From assembly GCF_047495875.1 (NCBI RefSeq), contig NC_092462.1:28660523-28724522 (forward strand): a DNA stretch of 64,000 nucleotides, written 5' to 3'. Below are positions 48,981-61,539 of the stretch, piece by piece (position 1 is the first letter of the stretch; every line of letters begins with the position of its first letter). The DNA is from Pithys albifrons albifrons. Its lineage: Eukaryota; Chordata; Aves; Passeriformes; Thamnophilidae. The notes under the pieces are model-generated. The model did no database searches. It was not told the DNA's origin and saw only the letters and a program-made list of their open reading frames with translations. The translations under genes and the position numbers were made by a program.

Positions 48981-51900
48981 ACGGCAGCTTCCCGGCATGT
49001 CTGCTGGAGACTTCTCGGGGGATTGATGGGTAGGAGATGGTTCAGGCAGCTTTGCACAGGCAAAGTAATGGTATGTCTAGACAGGAGAAATGCTGAAGCA
49101 ACATTCCTGGCAATAGTGGTGATGCCAGAGCATGGAGCATGCCCAACCCTGACAGGTATCAAAGCTGCTTTCTGTAATTCAGTCATTGTGGTGCAGACAT
49201 CTGCCTTTCACAGCAGTTTGTTTCATCCAGGAAGGAGCTTCTGTGTTGGTTGCCCCATGGAGGAAAGCTCTTTATTCCCAACATGGCTCATGCTGATGAG
49301 TTTGGTGGGTGCTGGGAACACTACTCATTTCTAGCATGTGAAATAGGCAGATTAGGAAGTGAATGCTTGTTAAGAAAATACTCAGCAGTATCTGTACCAT
49401 GTAGTTAATAATGTTTTAATTCTTGTAAAATAATGTACATGACAGACAGAGGTGGTCTTAGAGAGATAATGCCTGCAGTGTGATAAGGCATGTGATGACG
49501 TTTTTTTCCTATTTTGTTATCCATATGATTCATAGGAAGACAATAAAAACATATTTCATTTTTCCTACACTTCAGCGTATGACTTTTATCGTCAACAACC
49601 TTTGATCATCCACTTAACTCTCACATACTTTTTAGCATCTTTGATGTTTTTCTTTGTGTACTAACAAACAAAAGCTGAAGTTTACTGATTGCATCATGTT
49701 TCAAAAAGCATTAAACAAATAACTGCCATAAAGCTATGATAATTTAAAATTGCTGTTATGCAAGTTGGCCTTGTATGTGCATTACGCTAGCATGCATTTA
49801 TTTTATTTAGGTCAGCTGTGTCATTGTTGAAGGGCATCTGTGTCAGATTGCTGAAGCATCTCCCAATACATAGACTGCCCCATACATAAAGTATACATGG
49901 AGCATGTAGGGAGCCTAAGTATTCAGTACTAGACATGCAGATTTAACTCTCATCTTCTGTAAGCCAAGCCAGCTACTATTTAGAAAAAAGAAGTCGTGTC
50001 TTTGGTCATGAAAGGTTGCCTTTTTGTAGTCTGCAGCAGGAGTAGCAGATTCCAAAGGAAAATGTAAGGTGGTTGGGAACCCCACTGCTGAGCTCTGCAA
50101 GAAATTCAGCATCTCTGCAAGGACAAGTAGCTGGTACCAACAGAGTGGAGGGGACGTTAGCAAGGGAAGACCACGACAAGGGAGTTGTCTCTTAAGGAGA
50201 TGGATAGTCATAGCCTGGAAATGCAGTAAACAAGCAGCTTTCTGCTTTTGACAGTGGGAGATTGTGAAAGACAGAGGCAGCATAGAGACACACTGCCTCT
50301 TCCCTCCCCTGTGCTCTTAAGTAGGGAGGCACACAGCTTTCACCTGATTTTGAGAGATTAGATATCCCGTTTCTGCAGTTCAAGGCTTGAGCAGGTGGCG
50401 CTGTAGTTGTTAGTTAGATATACGAATAGAGGAGCAGCCTTGCTGCATTCATTCCAGCTGCTGAGAATAGATGAGAAGCAGAATTATTTGTAAATGAGGA
50501 GAATGAATGTTGATGCATATTGTTTCTGGTCTATCTCCTTCTACTGGTGCACGTAGTGATGTCTTTCTGTCATACCATCTACCTGCAGAGAGGGAACAGG
50601 AGAAAATGAAAGTTGTGCACTAGCTAGTCAGAGGCTTAAATGCAAAGGTCAAGGAGGAAGCTTTTTGCTGACATGGCCTTCTGTAGTGAGAAACTGAGGT
50701 CAGAGTTAGAGAATAGAAGTTATGCTGAAATGCTTCTCTGTGGTGGTGCTGGTGAAGCATTCAGTGCAGGGAACATTAAATGGCACATAGAGTTGTGCTG
50801 CCACAGGACTCCCAGCTAAGACAGCCAGTCAGTGCCTGGCCAGCCTGTTTCACTTTTGTGGGGAAGAAGGGTATATCACAGGTCTGGAAACAGCAGGCAT
50901 GTTGTTTGCTGTGGATCTGGCCAGGGCAATTAAATTTCATGGTCACGTGCTGCCTGGTTCTGGAGGCCATCTGCCTCCTTGCCTACCCAGACCTGGGAGG
51001 TGATTGCTCCCTGCCTAACTGTGTCAGTCGTTTCTTCCCCTCAAAAGTCCATTGGAAAAGAAGTGAGGAATAAAGACTGGATTATCTATTTCAAAGATGT
51101 TAGTTTATATTTTGTATTAAAGTTTTCATCTTTCGGGAAAACCCCTACCTTCTTTCCCCATCTGCTTTTCAAATCACAATTCCACTGCTTGTAGAGGAAG
51201 TTCGCATTATTAGAAATGCAGTACTTTGAAATTAACTTCATATTCAAATAAACCCTTCCTCACTCAGGATCTCTTGACTTTTTGAAAACTAAAGAGAACT
51301 TGAGGGTATTGGCAAGTGCATTTCTTCAAAATTGTCCCATGGTGAAGATTTGGATTTTATAAGCTGTTTTGATAATCCCTCTACTGAGCTACTTTATAAC
51401 TTTGGATTCCACAATACTTCCCAGACTCTGGATTAAGTCAGTTCAAACAGGAAATTTAGGCACTTAGGTCATAAATCATTAGGAGAAAAAATTCCCACTG
51501 GTAATGAATAAGCCCTTTTTAGAGTACAACTCCATGTCTTTGGCCGCAAGACCATAGAATCCACATGTCAGACAACAAAGCAGGTTTTGCTTACAAGAAA
51601 ATCCTCTCAGCTTTGAGAATTAAACCTCTGGGACACCCTACAAGTCATATGTTTTTTGCAGCAACCTGACATCAGAGGTCAACATGTTATTCAGGTCTCG
51701 CACACTGGTAGGGCCGTTGCCTACATAAACCAGAAGTTGCACAGACATCCCTCTAGAAAGAGTGAAGTGTGACAAATTTCTTCTGTGTCATATCTCATAC
51801 AGAAAAATCAAGAAAGAGTTTTAAAGTGGTGCACAAAAACAGAAGCAAAAATAATTGGCATAGACTAGTTAGATGACCTACCTACTTGCAGTCAACAAAT

Positions 51901-53157
51901 ACCTTTGTATGTGCACAGGGAAGAGGAGTTAAATACAGATCCTAACTTCAACAGAAGAGTGTGGTGGGTTGGTTTTTGCAGGAGAAGGAGAAACCACAGC
52001 GTTATGCAACTGCAAATAGGTCACATAGTAACTCTGCATGTCCTGCACTAAGGTTGCCCTGAGAAATGGTTTAGATGTTCATTTCCCCTAAACCTGGATG
52101 TCCACTGTCACAGGGCTGGCAGTAGGGAAGTACAACCTGCAGGAGACATGGTTTTCTGGAGAGGCAGCCCATTGCCTGGCTGGCAATGGAGATATTTCTA
52201 TCCTCTGTCTGCAGTTTCCCTAAAGGGTGAGTTGCAACATCTCACCACATCACAGACTACAACATTTACACAGTGTCCTTTTAACTGTGCATCCCCATCT
52301 TTACTTTCCTATGCAACATATTATGGAAGCATCCCACTGGGCTTCCTTTTTTGATAGTTTAGGAACTTCTCTTACTTTCCCATATGTATCTTAGGTAGAG
52401 TAAAAAATATAAAAAAGGGCATTAATGATTTGGTATTTCTTCCATATTTGTGATATGTGCTTGGCCTGGGGGTCTCTTTGTTTTTCAGACTTGGTGGTGA
52501 GTGGATGCCATACAGAAATATATAACATACAGTTACTGACAGAGGAATGTGTTGGTTATTGAGCACCGACATTTACAGTGGATGCTTTTCTGCACAGTAC
52601 AGACTGCTCCCATTGAATTCCCTGAGACAGTTCACTCCATAGAGCAGTCATGGAACAGCTTCATTTTGAGTCCTTAAAGTACCACATTCGTCAGTCAAGA
52701 ATCAAGGCACATGACAACGTTAAATTACACTTAGTCAGATTTTTATGAAATGCCACAGGGGAAGTTAAACCACATTGATCCCGTTCCCAAAGCATCTATG
52801 AGGCAATTCCAAGGTCCCCGAAATGCAGTGCCCACAAAGGAAGTGCCGGAGCCACATATTTTCTATTGGTCACAATAATCTTAAAATGATGTCTTGCCCA
52901 TAGAGGATGGAAATCCCTGCAAAACTTGACAAATTTGTTTATCCCACCTGGCCATTATTTGTTGTGACCAACACGCACTTAAAGAGAGTATTTCAAAGTC
53001 TTATCTGTTCATCAGTCATATTATTCACTCGTTCTCTGTCACAGATTTTACTGACCAAAACCACTAGTAGTACTTTATTTCATATAGTTTTGTAGTATTC
53101 ACACCAACTCATCTCCTGTCATTTGCTTATTCCTGTTACACAGTATCAGATTTGTAA
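48981..53157. other. Unique non-coding DNA
   Basis: No gene, RNA or transposon recognised. Frames at 49915-50283 (minus) and 50780-51073 (plus) show no family features. Confidence 0.6.
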
Positions 53158-54005
53158 TAATAATAGAATGATAGATTAATTTGTGGTTAAAATACCTTGA
53201 AAGATCATCTAGTCTAACCTCCCTGCAATGAGCAGAGACATCGTCAACTAGATCAGATAGCCCTGTCCAACTTGTCTTTGAAAGTTTCCAGGATGGGACA
53301 TCTACCACCCCTCTAGGCAACCTGTTCCAGTCTTCCACTACCCTCATCTTAAAAAATGTCTAGTCTCAATCTACTCTCTTTTCGTTTAAAACCATTACCT
53401 CATGTCCTATCAGAATAGGCCCTACTAAAAGGTTTGCTCCTATCTTTCTATAAGAAATTACTGAAAGGCCACAATAAGGTCTCCTTGGAGCCTTCTCCAG
53501 GCTGTACAACTCCAACTCTCTCAGCTGTTCTTCATAGGAGAGGTGTTCCAGCCCTCTGATCATTCCTGTGGCCCTTCTCTGGACTTGCTCCAATAGGTCC
53601 ATATCCTTCCTGCTCTGAGGACCCCAGACCTGTACTCCAGGTGGAGTCTCACTAGAGCACAGTAGAGGGCATCACCTCTCTTGACCTGCTGGCCACACTG
53701 CTTTTGGTGCAGCCTAGAGCACATTTGGCTTTTTGGGCTGCAAGTATTCATTGCTGACTCATGTCCAGCCTTTTATCCACCACTGATGCATCCTTTGCCA
53801 AGTTCAGCTCCAGCGATGCCTTGGTCTTCCTGACCCACTCCCTACACAACCAGGCAATGTCCCTGTACACTTCCCAGGATACTTGTCTATGCTTCCACTG
53901 CCTGTGCACTTCCTTCTTTCCCTTCAGTTTGACTAGATGGTCTCAATCATCCATTTCAGTCTCTCACCATCTTTTCTTGATTTCTTACACCTGGACATCA
54001 CTAGG
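53158..54005 (-). mobile_element. CR1 LINE, 5'-truncated and internally deleted
   Basis: On the minus strand the 3' part (about 53783 down to 53158) is a clear avian CR1 end. It keeps the coding traces [21 protein letters not shown] and RVVEDWNRLPRGVVD, the GATGATCTTTCAAGG block and a terminal CATTCTAT, the CR1 3' octamer. The 5' part (about 54005 to 53784) encodes LKGKKEVHRQWK, then WEVYRDIAWLCREWVRK and LELNLAKDA. That is the linker between endonuclease and reverse transcriptase. The two parts abut at about 53783, so the whole catalytic palm region (roughly 1.5 kb in a full element) is missing. Stops and frameshifts are frequent, and the copy is dead. Confidence 0.9.
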
Positions 54006-54661
54006 CCTTGGATTCTATGGAGCTTCCCCGAGGCCACCCCTGTACAAGGGGCAACTACCAGGATTCTGCCTAATCTTGCCCAGCTCCTGCCACCTTTAAG
54101 TGGGGGGAATAAATTTCCTCCTCTCTCCCTCACCAAGGAGGCACTTGAGGTAATTGTAAATAAATCACTGTCATCACTTTATTATAAGTGTCATAGTTTG
54201 AGTATATAAATCATAACTAGTTTACAAATATTGTCTGATTATTAAACACTTAATGATTAGTTAATAAACACAGAAAGTATTATATAAGTGTAAGATGTGA
54301 AACTGAAGATGTTGTTTGACTGTTTTCTCTCTGAAAAGTGCCCTTCTTCCCAGGAAGGGAGGAGCTGGTTCAGTCCTGGGATCATCTGGGGAGAGGGCTG
54401 CCCCCATATATTGCAGAGCAGGAACCATGCCTGTGCTGGGACACATCATTTCTGCCCTTCAAAGAAGATGAGGAGAGACCTGCCTGACCCCAAACCCTGA
54501 CAGACTGCAGCAAGGGTAGCTCTGTTCCTTTTCCAGAGAGCCCTGGAAGTGCAGTTTTGGAAGGGGACCACGCATCTGCTGCCCCCATGTCCTGGGCACC
54601 TCACAGCAGGGGCAGGGCTGGGTGGAGAGTTGGGGTGATGGTGGTGCTGTCACATGGGTCT
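54006..54661. other. Non-coding DNA, GC-richer than average
   Basis: The stretch next to the CR1 5' end (to about 54150) may be more decayed CR1 but cannot be aligned by eye. 54340-54660 is GC-richer and carries short overlapping frames on both strands without family features. It could hide an old LTR or an lncRNA exon. Confidence 0.4.
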
Positions 54662-54701
54662 GGGTTTCCTCAGGAGTGGAAGGGTTTCCTCAGGAGAGGA
54701 A
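54662..54701. repeat. 20-bp tandem duplication
   Basis: GGGTTTCCTCAGGAGTGGAA is followed directly by the same unit with one change (AGGAA for TGGAA at its end). Confidence 0.9.
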
Positions 54702-56681
54702 GGCACAGGCAAACTCCCTGTCGTCTGCCTCATTCTGCAGAGACCCTAAAGCTCTTTCAATAAAATGTCCTAGTCCCCTCACTGATAGTAATAGAGTCCT
54801 CTTGGACTAAAACTTGGGAGAGAAAACTGGAAGGTCTTCAGGAGTCAGTCCCATTTTTTTTTCCCCTTGCAATGGGCACTGGTTCAGTTAGAACCTGGAT
54901 AAGCCATATCCTGCTGCTACTGTAGCCTTACAGACAATGCTGTATGTGATTTATTACAGCTTTTCCTCTACTGGTTGTTACTGAACACCAGCTGAAGGAC
55001 CACAAATAACCTCAGTAACCTGAAAAATAGTGAGTTTCAGACAGAGAAACCTTTTTCATTATTTCCAATACTTCTTTCATTCTGCCGCTACTTCTAGGTT
55101 GTGGCAGTAAGGACCAGCTTGGTTTTCGGTGTTGTCAAAGTCAGGGACTGCTATTTCAGGAAGCAGAATGAGCCATTTTTTGCAATGAACACGTACACAC
55201 AGTTTCAAAAATTGCTTTCAATGTTTGCACATCCATCAGGGTGCTATGGCACTTGGACCTGGTAGACATGAAGTTTTTCAGCCATACAACCCTACTCCTA
55301 TTTGTGCTTAGTGTAACCAAGTTCTTCTAACAGGCCTGCTTTTCTTAGCCACTTTCCTGAAATAAAGGGCTGTGGAGTGGGGGGGTGGTGTGCTTCTGCC
55401 TTTCTTCAGCACACACAGCTGCAGCATTTAGTATTTGTATGGGCTATGTAGGCTGCAGTCATGCCATGAAGTCCCACTCTAGACCAAGACCCCAAGCATC
55501 CACTAATCCTCTTACCAAAGCTAATATCCCCTGTGCTTCCATGATAAGCAAGAGTGAATAGAAATTCTCAGTCTGCTTTATATCTTGAAGTTCAGGAAAC
55601 AAATTAACATACATGTATAATGAGCTATACTTAAATAATAACAACATTGTTTTTAACTAGAAAAATGTTCATGCCATTTTCCTCTTATAATGGTATCTCC
55701 ATTTAGCTCTGCTTTTGAAACTTCCATGGAGTCAGACATTCTTTGATGCTAATTCATGAACGCTCAGTGAATTCCCGTCACTCCTAATCCCTCAGCCTCT
55801 CATTCTTTGTAAAATGTCTTAATGCCTTCAACAAGACCCATTAGCACTGGAAACATGCTTTTCCTTGGCCCCCAGCTGTATTGAAAGGAAGCAAAAGTGA
55901 GGGCCTGTATATAAGAGAAGCTTGTCCATCATCTAATCCCCTTTCATTTGGGTTTATTTCCTAGTGGTTTTGTTTCACCTCTTAAATCATTGCATTCTGG
56001 CACCAGCACATTTCTCTGACTTGGAACGACACCTGTAATGGCATGACCTCACACAGCTCAGGCTTTCTGATCCAGTACCCATCACTACTGTTGCCCCTAG
56101 TGCAGGTAGGTAGGAGCAGCACCCCTTTGTTATAGCAGGGAAAGCTGCTTATCTACTGATCTGAGTTACCTCCAACACAAATGCAGCCTTTCTTTCCATT
56201 TTTTCCTGTACTTTCTCTTTGGTTTAGGCTTGTACAAGGGATTTTTAATTGTTAAGGTTTCACATTAGTTGCAGTTTATAAGCAACTCTTCTTTTCCAAG
56301 TAGGAATAAAATGATGCAGTGTTAATGTTTTTCAGTTGAACAAAAGAAAATTCACTTGTGATGCCACTTTAGAAGTCACCAGTTGAAAACAAGTGGTTTC
56401 AAATGAACTTCGAAAGTCGGAGCTGATATGTAAGAATTAGCTGTCCCTTCCAGACATAAAGCAAACAAAACCAAGCCAGACTGTCAGACTTTGTGTATTA
56501 AGTACATAGTTTTTATTTTGTAAAACTTCATTATGCTCACTTAAGACAGGAATTCATAAGTGCTTATAGGTTGCTGCTGTGGACCCTCTTAAATATCTAA
56601 TCTGGTGCTGATTAGTTGACACTGATTGCTCTTACTTTTAAGGAGAAAATCCTCTGTCTCCTCTGCTGAGAGTTTGGATAA
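54702..56681. other. Unique non-coding DNA
   Basis: No gene recognised. CAATAAAATGTCC near 54758-54770 holds an AATAAA hexamer, but no transcript structure supports its use. Confidence 0.55.
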
Positions 56682-56686
56682 CTCAT
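56682..56686. repeat. Target-site duplication, left copy (CTCAT)
   Basis: Identical to 58036-58040 and directly before the TGTCC start of the interrupted family A LTR. Confidence 0.85.
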
Positions 56687-57339
56687 TGTCCTAGTTCAGC
56701 AGCCAGGACCGGTTTATCACTGTGTGGATGTGACCAAAGCTGTGTATTCTACACCCTCTACTCATTTCTCATGAACTGTTAACAATGGACCATTTGCAGC
56801 AGCTGCCCAGGGCACACCCAACCCCTCAGGCTACAAACTGGGTGCTAAAGAAGCCTGTGAGACAGGAGCTGTCATAACTTCCCTCTGGGGAGTCATTAGG
56901 ACCTTCACATCCAGCCTGAGGGGTCATGTCTGGTAATGGGTCAGCAACAATTCCAAAAATACCCCATGACTCACAGAGTAAACCACCCACTGAGGAACTC
57001 CCTGCCCTGGGGGAGGTACTGGGCATTCCCACCTGAACCTGAGGGTGTACAGTCTTGGGGCTTAGGGACTTCTGGGACCACTCGTCAGATCCAGAGGAGG
57101 ACCAGAACCTCAACAGAACTGTGACCACCACTCTTGAGCAGACTGTAACTGTCATCTGCACCAACAGGTTTTCTCCTTTCCTTTTACTTTGGACTCAGAG
57201 GAACCACATGGGGGCTCAGCACAGGGGCTAACAAACACCATTCTGTTTGTGCCCCAGGGTGCTGGGTTATATTTCTGGTTTTTGTGGGTTAAAAACAATT
57301 TCTCTTCATGTAACTGCATTTATTGTAATATTTTTATTA

Positions 57340-57344
57340 AAGTG
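57340..57344. repeat. Target-site duplication of the nested LTR, left copy (AAGTG)
   Basis: Pairs with AACTG at 57961-57965 with one mismatch. It lies just after the ATTAAA signal of the host LTR. Confidence 0.6.
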
Positions 57345-57960
57345 TGTAGTAGTTTTAGCTAGGCCTCAAATTTTCAGGCTCAGAGAATCTATGTGGATTG
57401 GGAGACAGCTATCACCTGACTGGGTAACCAAGGAAGTATTTCATACTAGATGACGCAAACTTAAAATATGGGGCAGCAGTGGGAGGTGTTAGGTCAGTTC
57501 CACCATGGCTGGAGTACAGAGAAGACTGCTGCAGTTGTTGTCTTCTGTTAGGCCCTGCTCCTGCTGCCGCTACATCGTATTTTGTTTTAGTTTCAGGGAA
57601 GTAGACATATTTTGTTGTTACTCTTTCTGTTTCCCTCTATGTGTCTCTTAGAGTACTTACAGATCGAGTGTAATACACTTTGCTTTGTATTAATTGCAGA
57701 GTGGGTAGTTACTACCTGTTATAGATATATATATATATATTTATAACTTGTGTAAGTATGTGTTATATTGTAGTTTTCTCTTAATTTTCTCTTTTCTGTA
57801 TAAATACATGTAGTTAGTTTCAGCATAAACCTAGTTTGAAGTGGGTTTTTCCCTCTCTCTCCCTCTTCTTTTTCCCTTGGCTGGTTGGGGGTGGGGGGGG
57901 GGGGGAAGAACACTTTCACTGTCTTGGACAGTTGGTGGTTTGCCAGCTCAACCCAAGACA
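57345..57960 (+). mobile_element. Solo LTR of family B, ERVL type, nested in family A LTR
   Basis: The LTR runs TGTAGTAGTTTTAGC...CAACCCAAGACA, 616 bp with canonical TG/CA ends. It aligns along its length with 13056-13651: TCACCTGACT then AACCAA(A/G)GAA, TATTTCATAC, ATGA(C/T)GCAAAC and the block GTTATATTGTAGTTTTCTCT are shared. It differs by a TA run (57725-57741) and a 13-base G run (57893-57905). The family A sequence continues on both sides in the same order as in the uninterrupted copy, which proves nesting. No internal viral genes remain. Confidence 0.88.
57887..57905 (+). repeat. Poly-G tract in the nested LTR
   Basis: GGGGG, one T, then 13 G in a row. Such a tract could form a G-quadruplex and is prone to sequencing and assembly error. 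Confidence 0.9.
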
Positions 57961-57965
57961 AACTG
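57961..57965. repeat. Target-site duplication of the nested LTR, right copy (AACTG)
   Basis: One mismatch from AAGTG at 57340-57344, in keeping with an old insertion. Confidence 0.6.
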
Positions 57966-58035
57966 TAATTCTGACTTATAATCTCTTTTTGAGTTGGGTT
58001 CGTTTCTCCTGCTGATTTACTTGTAAACCAGCATG

Positions 58036-58040
58036 CTCAT
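58036..58040. repeat. Target-site duplication, right copy (CTCAT)
   Basis: Exact match to 56682-56686 across the whole 1.35-kb nest. Confidence 0.85.
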
Positions 58041-61000
58041 TAAATTCAGGAGCAGAATGGACAACTGTCTTGATTGTCCTATTCCATTAATCATGGAGCA
58101 TTGTATTTTTCTAATTTGCTATTCTCTTAATGGTTTTCCCAAGTAGTTAATTATCCTTAGTTAGAAACAAAACAAACAAACAAAAATCCACCTGCTTTAT
58201 AAATAGATATTATCTGGCTCTGGCATCCAGATGTTTTTTCATATTACACCTGTTTTTACTAGAACCCAACCCTCTTGCTGGAGATACTTATGAGCCCATT
58301 CCCATTCTGTGTCAGAAAAATGCACAGCAGCCATTGTACCATAATGTGACAGTCATTTATTATAGAACTGGGAAAATGTAATTTTGACCACATTTGTCCT
58401 TTGTTAGAAAACCTTTGCTTCAGCACCGGATGGTAAGATATAGATTCTCTGTGCTGCAAGACAGAATTAGGTGCCTCTACTTCAGAGTGGATTATCCAGC
58501 ACTGGAGTCACACTGCTGAAGTAGCACTCTATGCTCTTCATAAAAAACATTGGCCTCTAAAATTGGTGGAAGAAATCCTGATCCTGAGGCTATGTCTTTT
58601 GGCAGACAGAATCCAACTGGATTTTCAATCCATGCACCAAGTAATGCTGGTTTTAGTTGATCAGACAGTCTGAAGCTTGCCACACTTGCTGATGCAGCAA
58701 TAATGCTCAGTTTTGGTGGGTTTGAATGGAATGCAGAGAAGTTTGGGCTTGAAATTCTTCCTGTATCTTGAAGGGTTTGTGTACTAACTTTTCTAGTGGT
58801 CATTTGGATTGCAAAAACTTATTACAATTGAATATCTGCACATCATGTACATATTTCAGTGAGGGGCTTAGCCATTGTAGTGCTGGGAGTGTTTAAATAT
58901 CTAATAAATCAAGTAAGTTTCAAACTTCTAAACAGCACTTTTCTAGATTGACATTCATTAGTAAATGCACATTACCAATGGTTAAATCTATCAATCATTA
59001 GCACTACATATTCAAATAATTAGTCTTTAGCAATCTTATTATATATTAGCCATGAGTGTGAATGAGGGTGATGCTGTGTAGCTAACAGTGATAACTACAC
59101 CTCTTGATGCTTTCAATGGCCAAGGTCCGTGAGATCAGACTCAAGAGCTGTTCATGATGTTTCTCTTCTCTATTTTGCCTCATTCCCCCTTCATTTTTTA
59201 TGCTCCTCAGCTCTCCCCAAAAAGAGACTCTCCTCTCCCAGCATTATCTACCTTATTTTTAGGATCCAAGTCTCCCCCATTGCAGTTTCATGTAATTTAG
59301 ACACTTCTGCTCATCTGTTACAAAATCTTACCATGTTGATAGTTGTTATTGGGAGTGTTACTGTGGTACAAAACACTTGCTCGCCACATAGGTCAGACTA
59401 TTTTTGTGTGTTTATGTTTGGGTTCAAGGCAAGCAAAAACTGATTATGTTTTGCTTTAAATACTGGTACTTTACACCTCAAACAGGCCCTATCTTTGCTA
59501 CAGACTCCTTTGGTGAAATTTGGACGATCAAGATTCAATTATTAAAAATATCAGAGTGTGCTGAAATAGAATCTTCTCCCTCAATAACAAAGCTAGGGAA
59601 AGTCAACACCTCCAGAAGGTGGGGCAATTTATCCTATTCCTGTAAAATGGAAAGATTAGGGCAAGATGTGTCTTGCAGTAAACTCCTTTGATAGTCTAGG
59701 GATCCTGTTGATAGTGGTGGGTTTCCTATGTGGATATGGCTCAGCAAGACTGGGATTCTGCACCGCTGTTTCCACAGCTCATGTTGCCTGAAGACTGAAA
59801 TGAAGCTGTCACTGAAGAGCCCACCAGGTTAGGTGACTGTATATCCTCTCTTCTGAAGTATGACATGATTTAAAATCAAAGCTGATAGTTTTGAAGGGCA
59901 CAACTCTGTCAGGCTACAAACAGCCAACATTTTCACCTTTGTCACACTAGATAGAATGTATCTGGGAAAACAGGCAATCTGATAATGTATTGTTACTATT
60001 GACTTAAAGGAAGGTGCAGGAGGCGTGCGCTCCTCACATAGATCTCCTGGATAACTCAATATTTGACAAAAAAAGCTAGGAGTTCTATCCACGCACGCTT
60101 GATTTTAGAGGTGATATAAGAGCACCAGCCCTGCTGCACAGCTAGCTTTCACTGAGTTCTACACGGCTGCTGTTTCATGGTTTGCTTTGCCAAGTAAGAC
60201 TGTTCCCTGCCTGAAGTAAGGCATCAGTCGCTGAGTACTAACTTGCCCAAGTGCCATATTTCTGTCCCCTCCATCAAGTGTTCCATCTGCAGCACTACAA
60301 AGTTGCCTGTGTTCCTGCTGGGGCCTTGGTCAGGAGCTCTCTGATTCCTGGGACTTCATTGGTGTTACAGCCAGTTAGATGTCAAGTGGATGTCTCCTCC
60401 CTCTGTAGCTCAGATTTCAACCAAGATTCAAAAAATAAATAGTGGCCTGACATAAAATTTAATGATAAGAAGTATTAGTGTAATATTGAAGTGATCTCAG
60501 CCTGTAAGCACTCTCTGGGTATGTTTTTAATGGAATACAATGCTGTTGCTCCTAGTCATGAGGCAGTAACATGTAGCAAGGGCTCTGTCAGTATGGAAGG
60601 CTTTTGTGTTTTCCTGGGAGCTGTTATCAGAGGAAAAATTCTGAGCCAGCATGAATAAGTAATGTGCTGATAAGTTTGTCCAGCAATACCCACTCTGCAA
60701 TGAAGAGATACCTTAGGTGATCAGCTGGAAACCAGTTGACCCCTTGAGTGTGTTGATGCCCAGAGCAGAGTCATAATTGTTTCTTCCACTGTGCTACTGT
60801 AAGTACACAATGCTGAAAGCACCAATAATAAATGAAAATGCAACATGGCACAGACAGCACAGAAGTGTCAGACAGGTCTTCTCTTTCTGAGGCTAAAACC
60901 ATCTGTATTGTGGTGCTGCTCTGATGAAAAGCAACAGCGTAGAGATTAGACTAGATACAAGGGAATGAGCTGAACTGGTGCTAATGGCATCAAGTGTAGG

Positions 61001-61539
61001 GCTGTGACCTCTAACATATCCTCTGGGTACCAAAGCTGAATTTCTTTCCTAAAGTATGCTAATGAGCTTTTCAAACAGCCTTCTGCCTTTTGTGGCATGT
61101 GGGCATTTTTAGGCAAAGTTCTGACAATACTCACACTAGGAACTCTACCAGCTAAGGGGAAATATATAGAGAAAAATTGTTGTGGAGCTCTTAGGAACTT
61201 TTATTAGCACGTGCATTAACTAGCAACAGCCTGATTCTGTGGATGAGGGAACTCCGGCACCCACGGGCTGTTGCTACCTTTGCCACTGACTGGTGATGGT
61301 GGGTGAGCAAATTGGATCGCCTCTCTCTGTTCTTGGTTCTTGAGCTTTATACCTGTCATGTAATTTCAGAACTATTCAGTGCTGACTCCCAGGAGCCTGC
61401 AGTCACTTGTTTGTGTCTAGCATAATGAGAGGCTACAGTTGCTTGGACCTTAAGGTTCATAGCAAATCTATTAGTAAAACCCAAGTTCATCAAACAACTT
61501 TGAACATCAGCTTTGTCAATATAATTTCTGAACTACTGT
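58041..61539. other. Unique non-coding DNA
   Basis: No gene recognised. The minus frame 58492-58803 (103 codons, true ATG) looks somewhat protein-like but resembles no family I know. An AT-rich stretch at 58850-59060 has many homeodomain-type sites (ATTAG, AATTAG) and may be regulatory. Confidence 0.55.

Larger units (their letters stand above)
56687..58035 (+). mobile_element. Solo LTR of family A, interrupted by a family B LTR
   Basis: The element starts TGTCCTAGTTCAGC and ends TTGTAAACCAGCATG (last two bases drifted from CA), between perfect CTCAT duplications. Its two parts, 56687-57344 and 57961-58035, align in order with the reverse complement of 12014-12641, including CTGCACCAACAGGTTT, TTTGTGCCCCAGG, TTATTGTAATATT and CTGACTTATAATCTCT. 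Without the insertion it is about 728 bp, some 100 bp longer than the other copy because of extra sequence in the 5' third. A frame on the opposite strand (56826-57164) is not conserved. Confidence 0.88.

Noticed and set aside
48911..49334. Long frames on both strands across 48911-49334
   Set aside because: They are created by the TG/GTGTGTTT repeat, which lacks stop codons in several frames.
54340..54770. GC-rich segment with AATAAA as a possible LTR or lncRNA exon
   Set aside because: No TG/CA ends, duplications, TATA box or splice sites could be placed with confidence.
58492..58803. 103-codon minus frame with a true ATG and fairly even composition
   Set aside because: I could not connect it to any protein family. 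No poly-A tail or target duplication supports a processed retrocopy.
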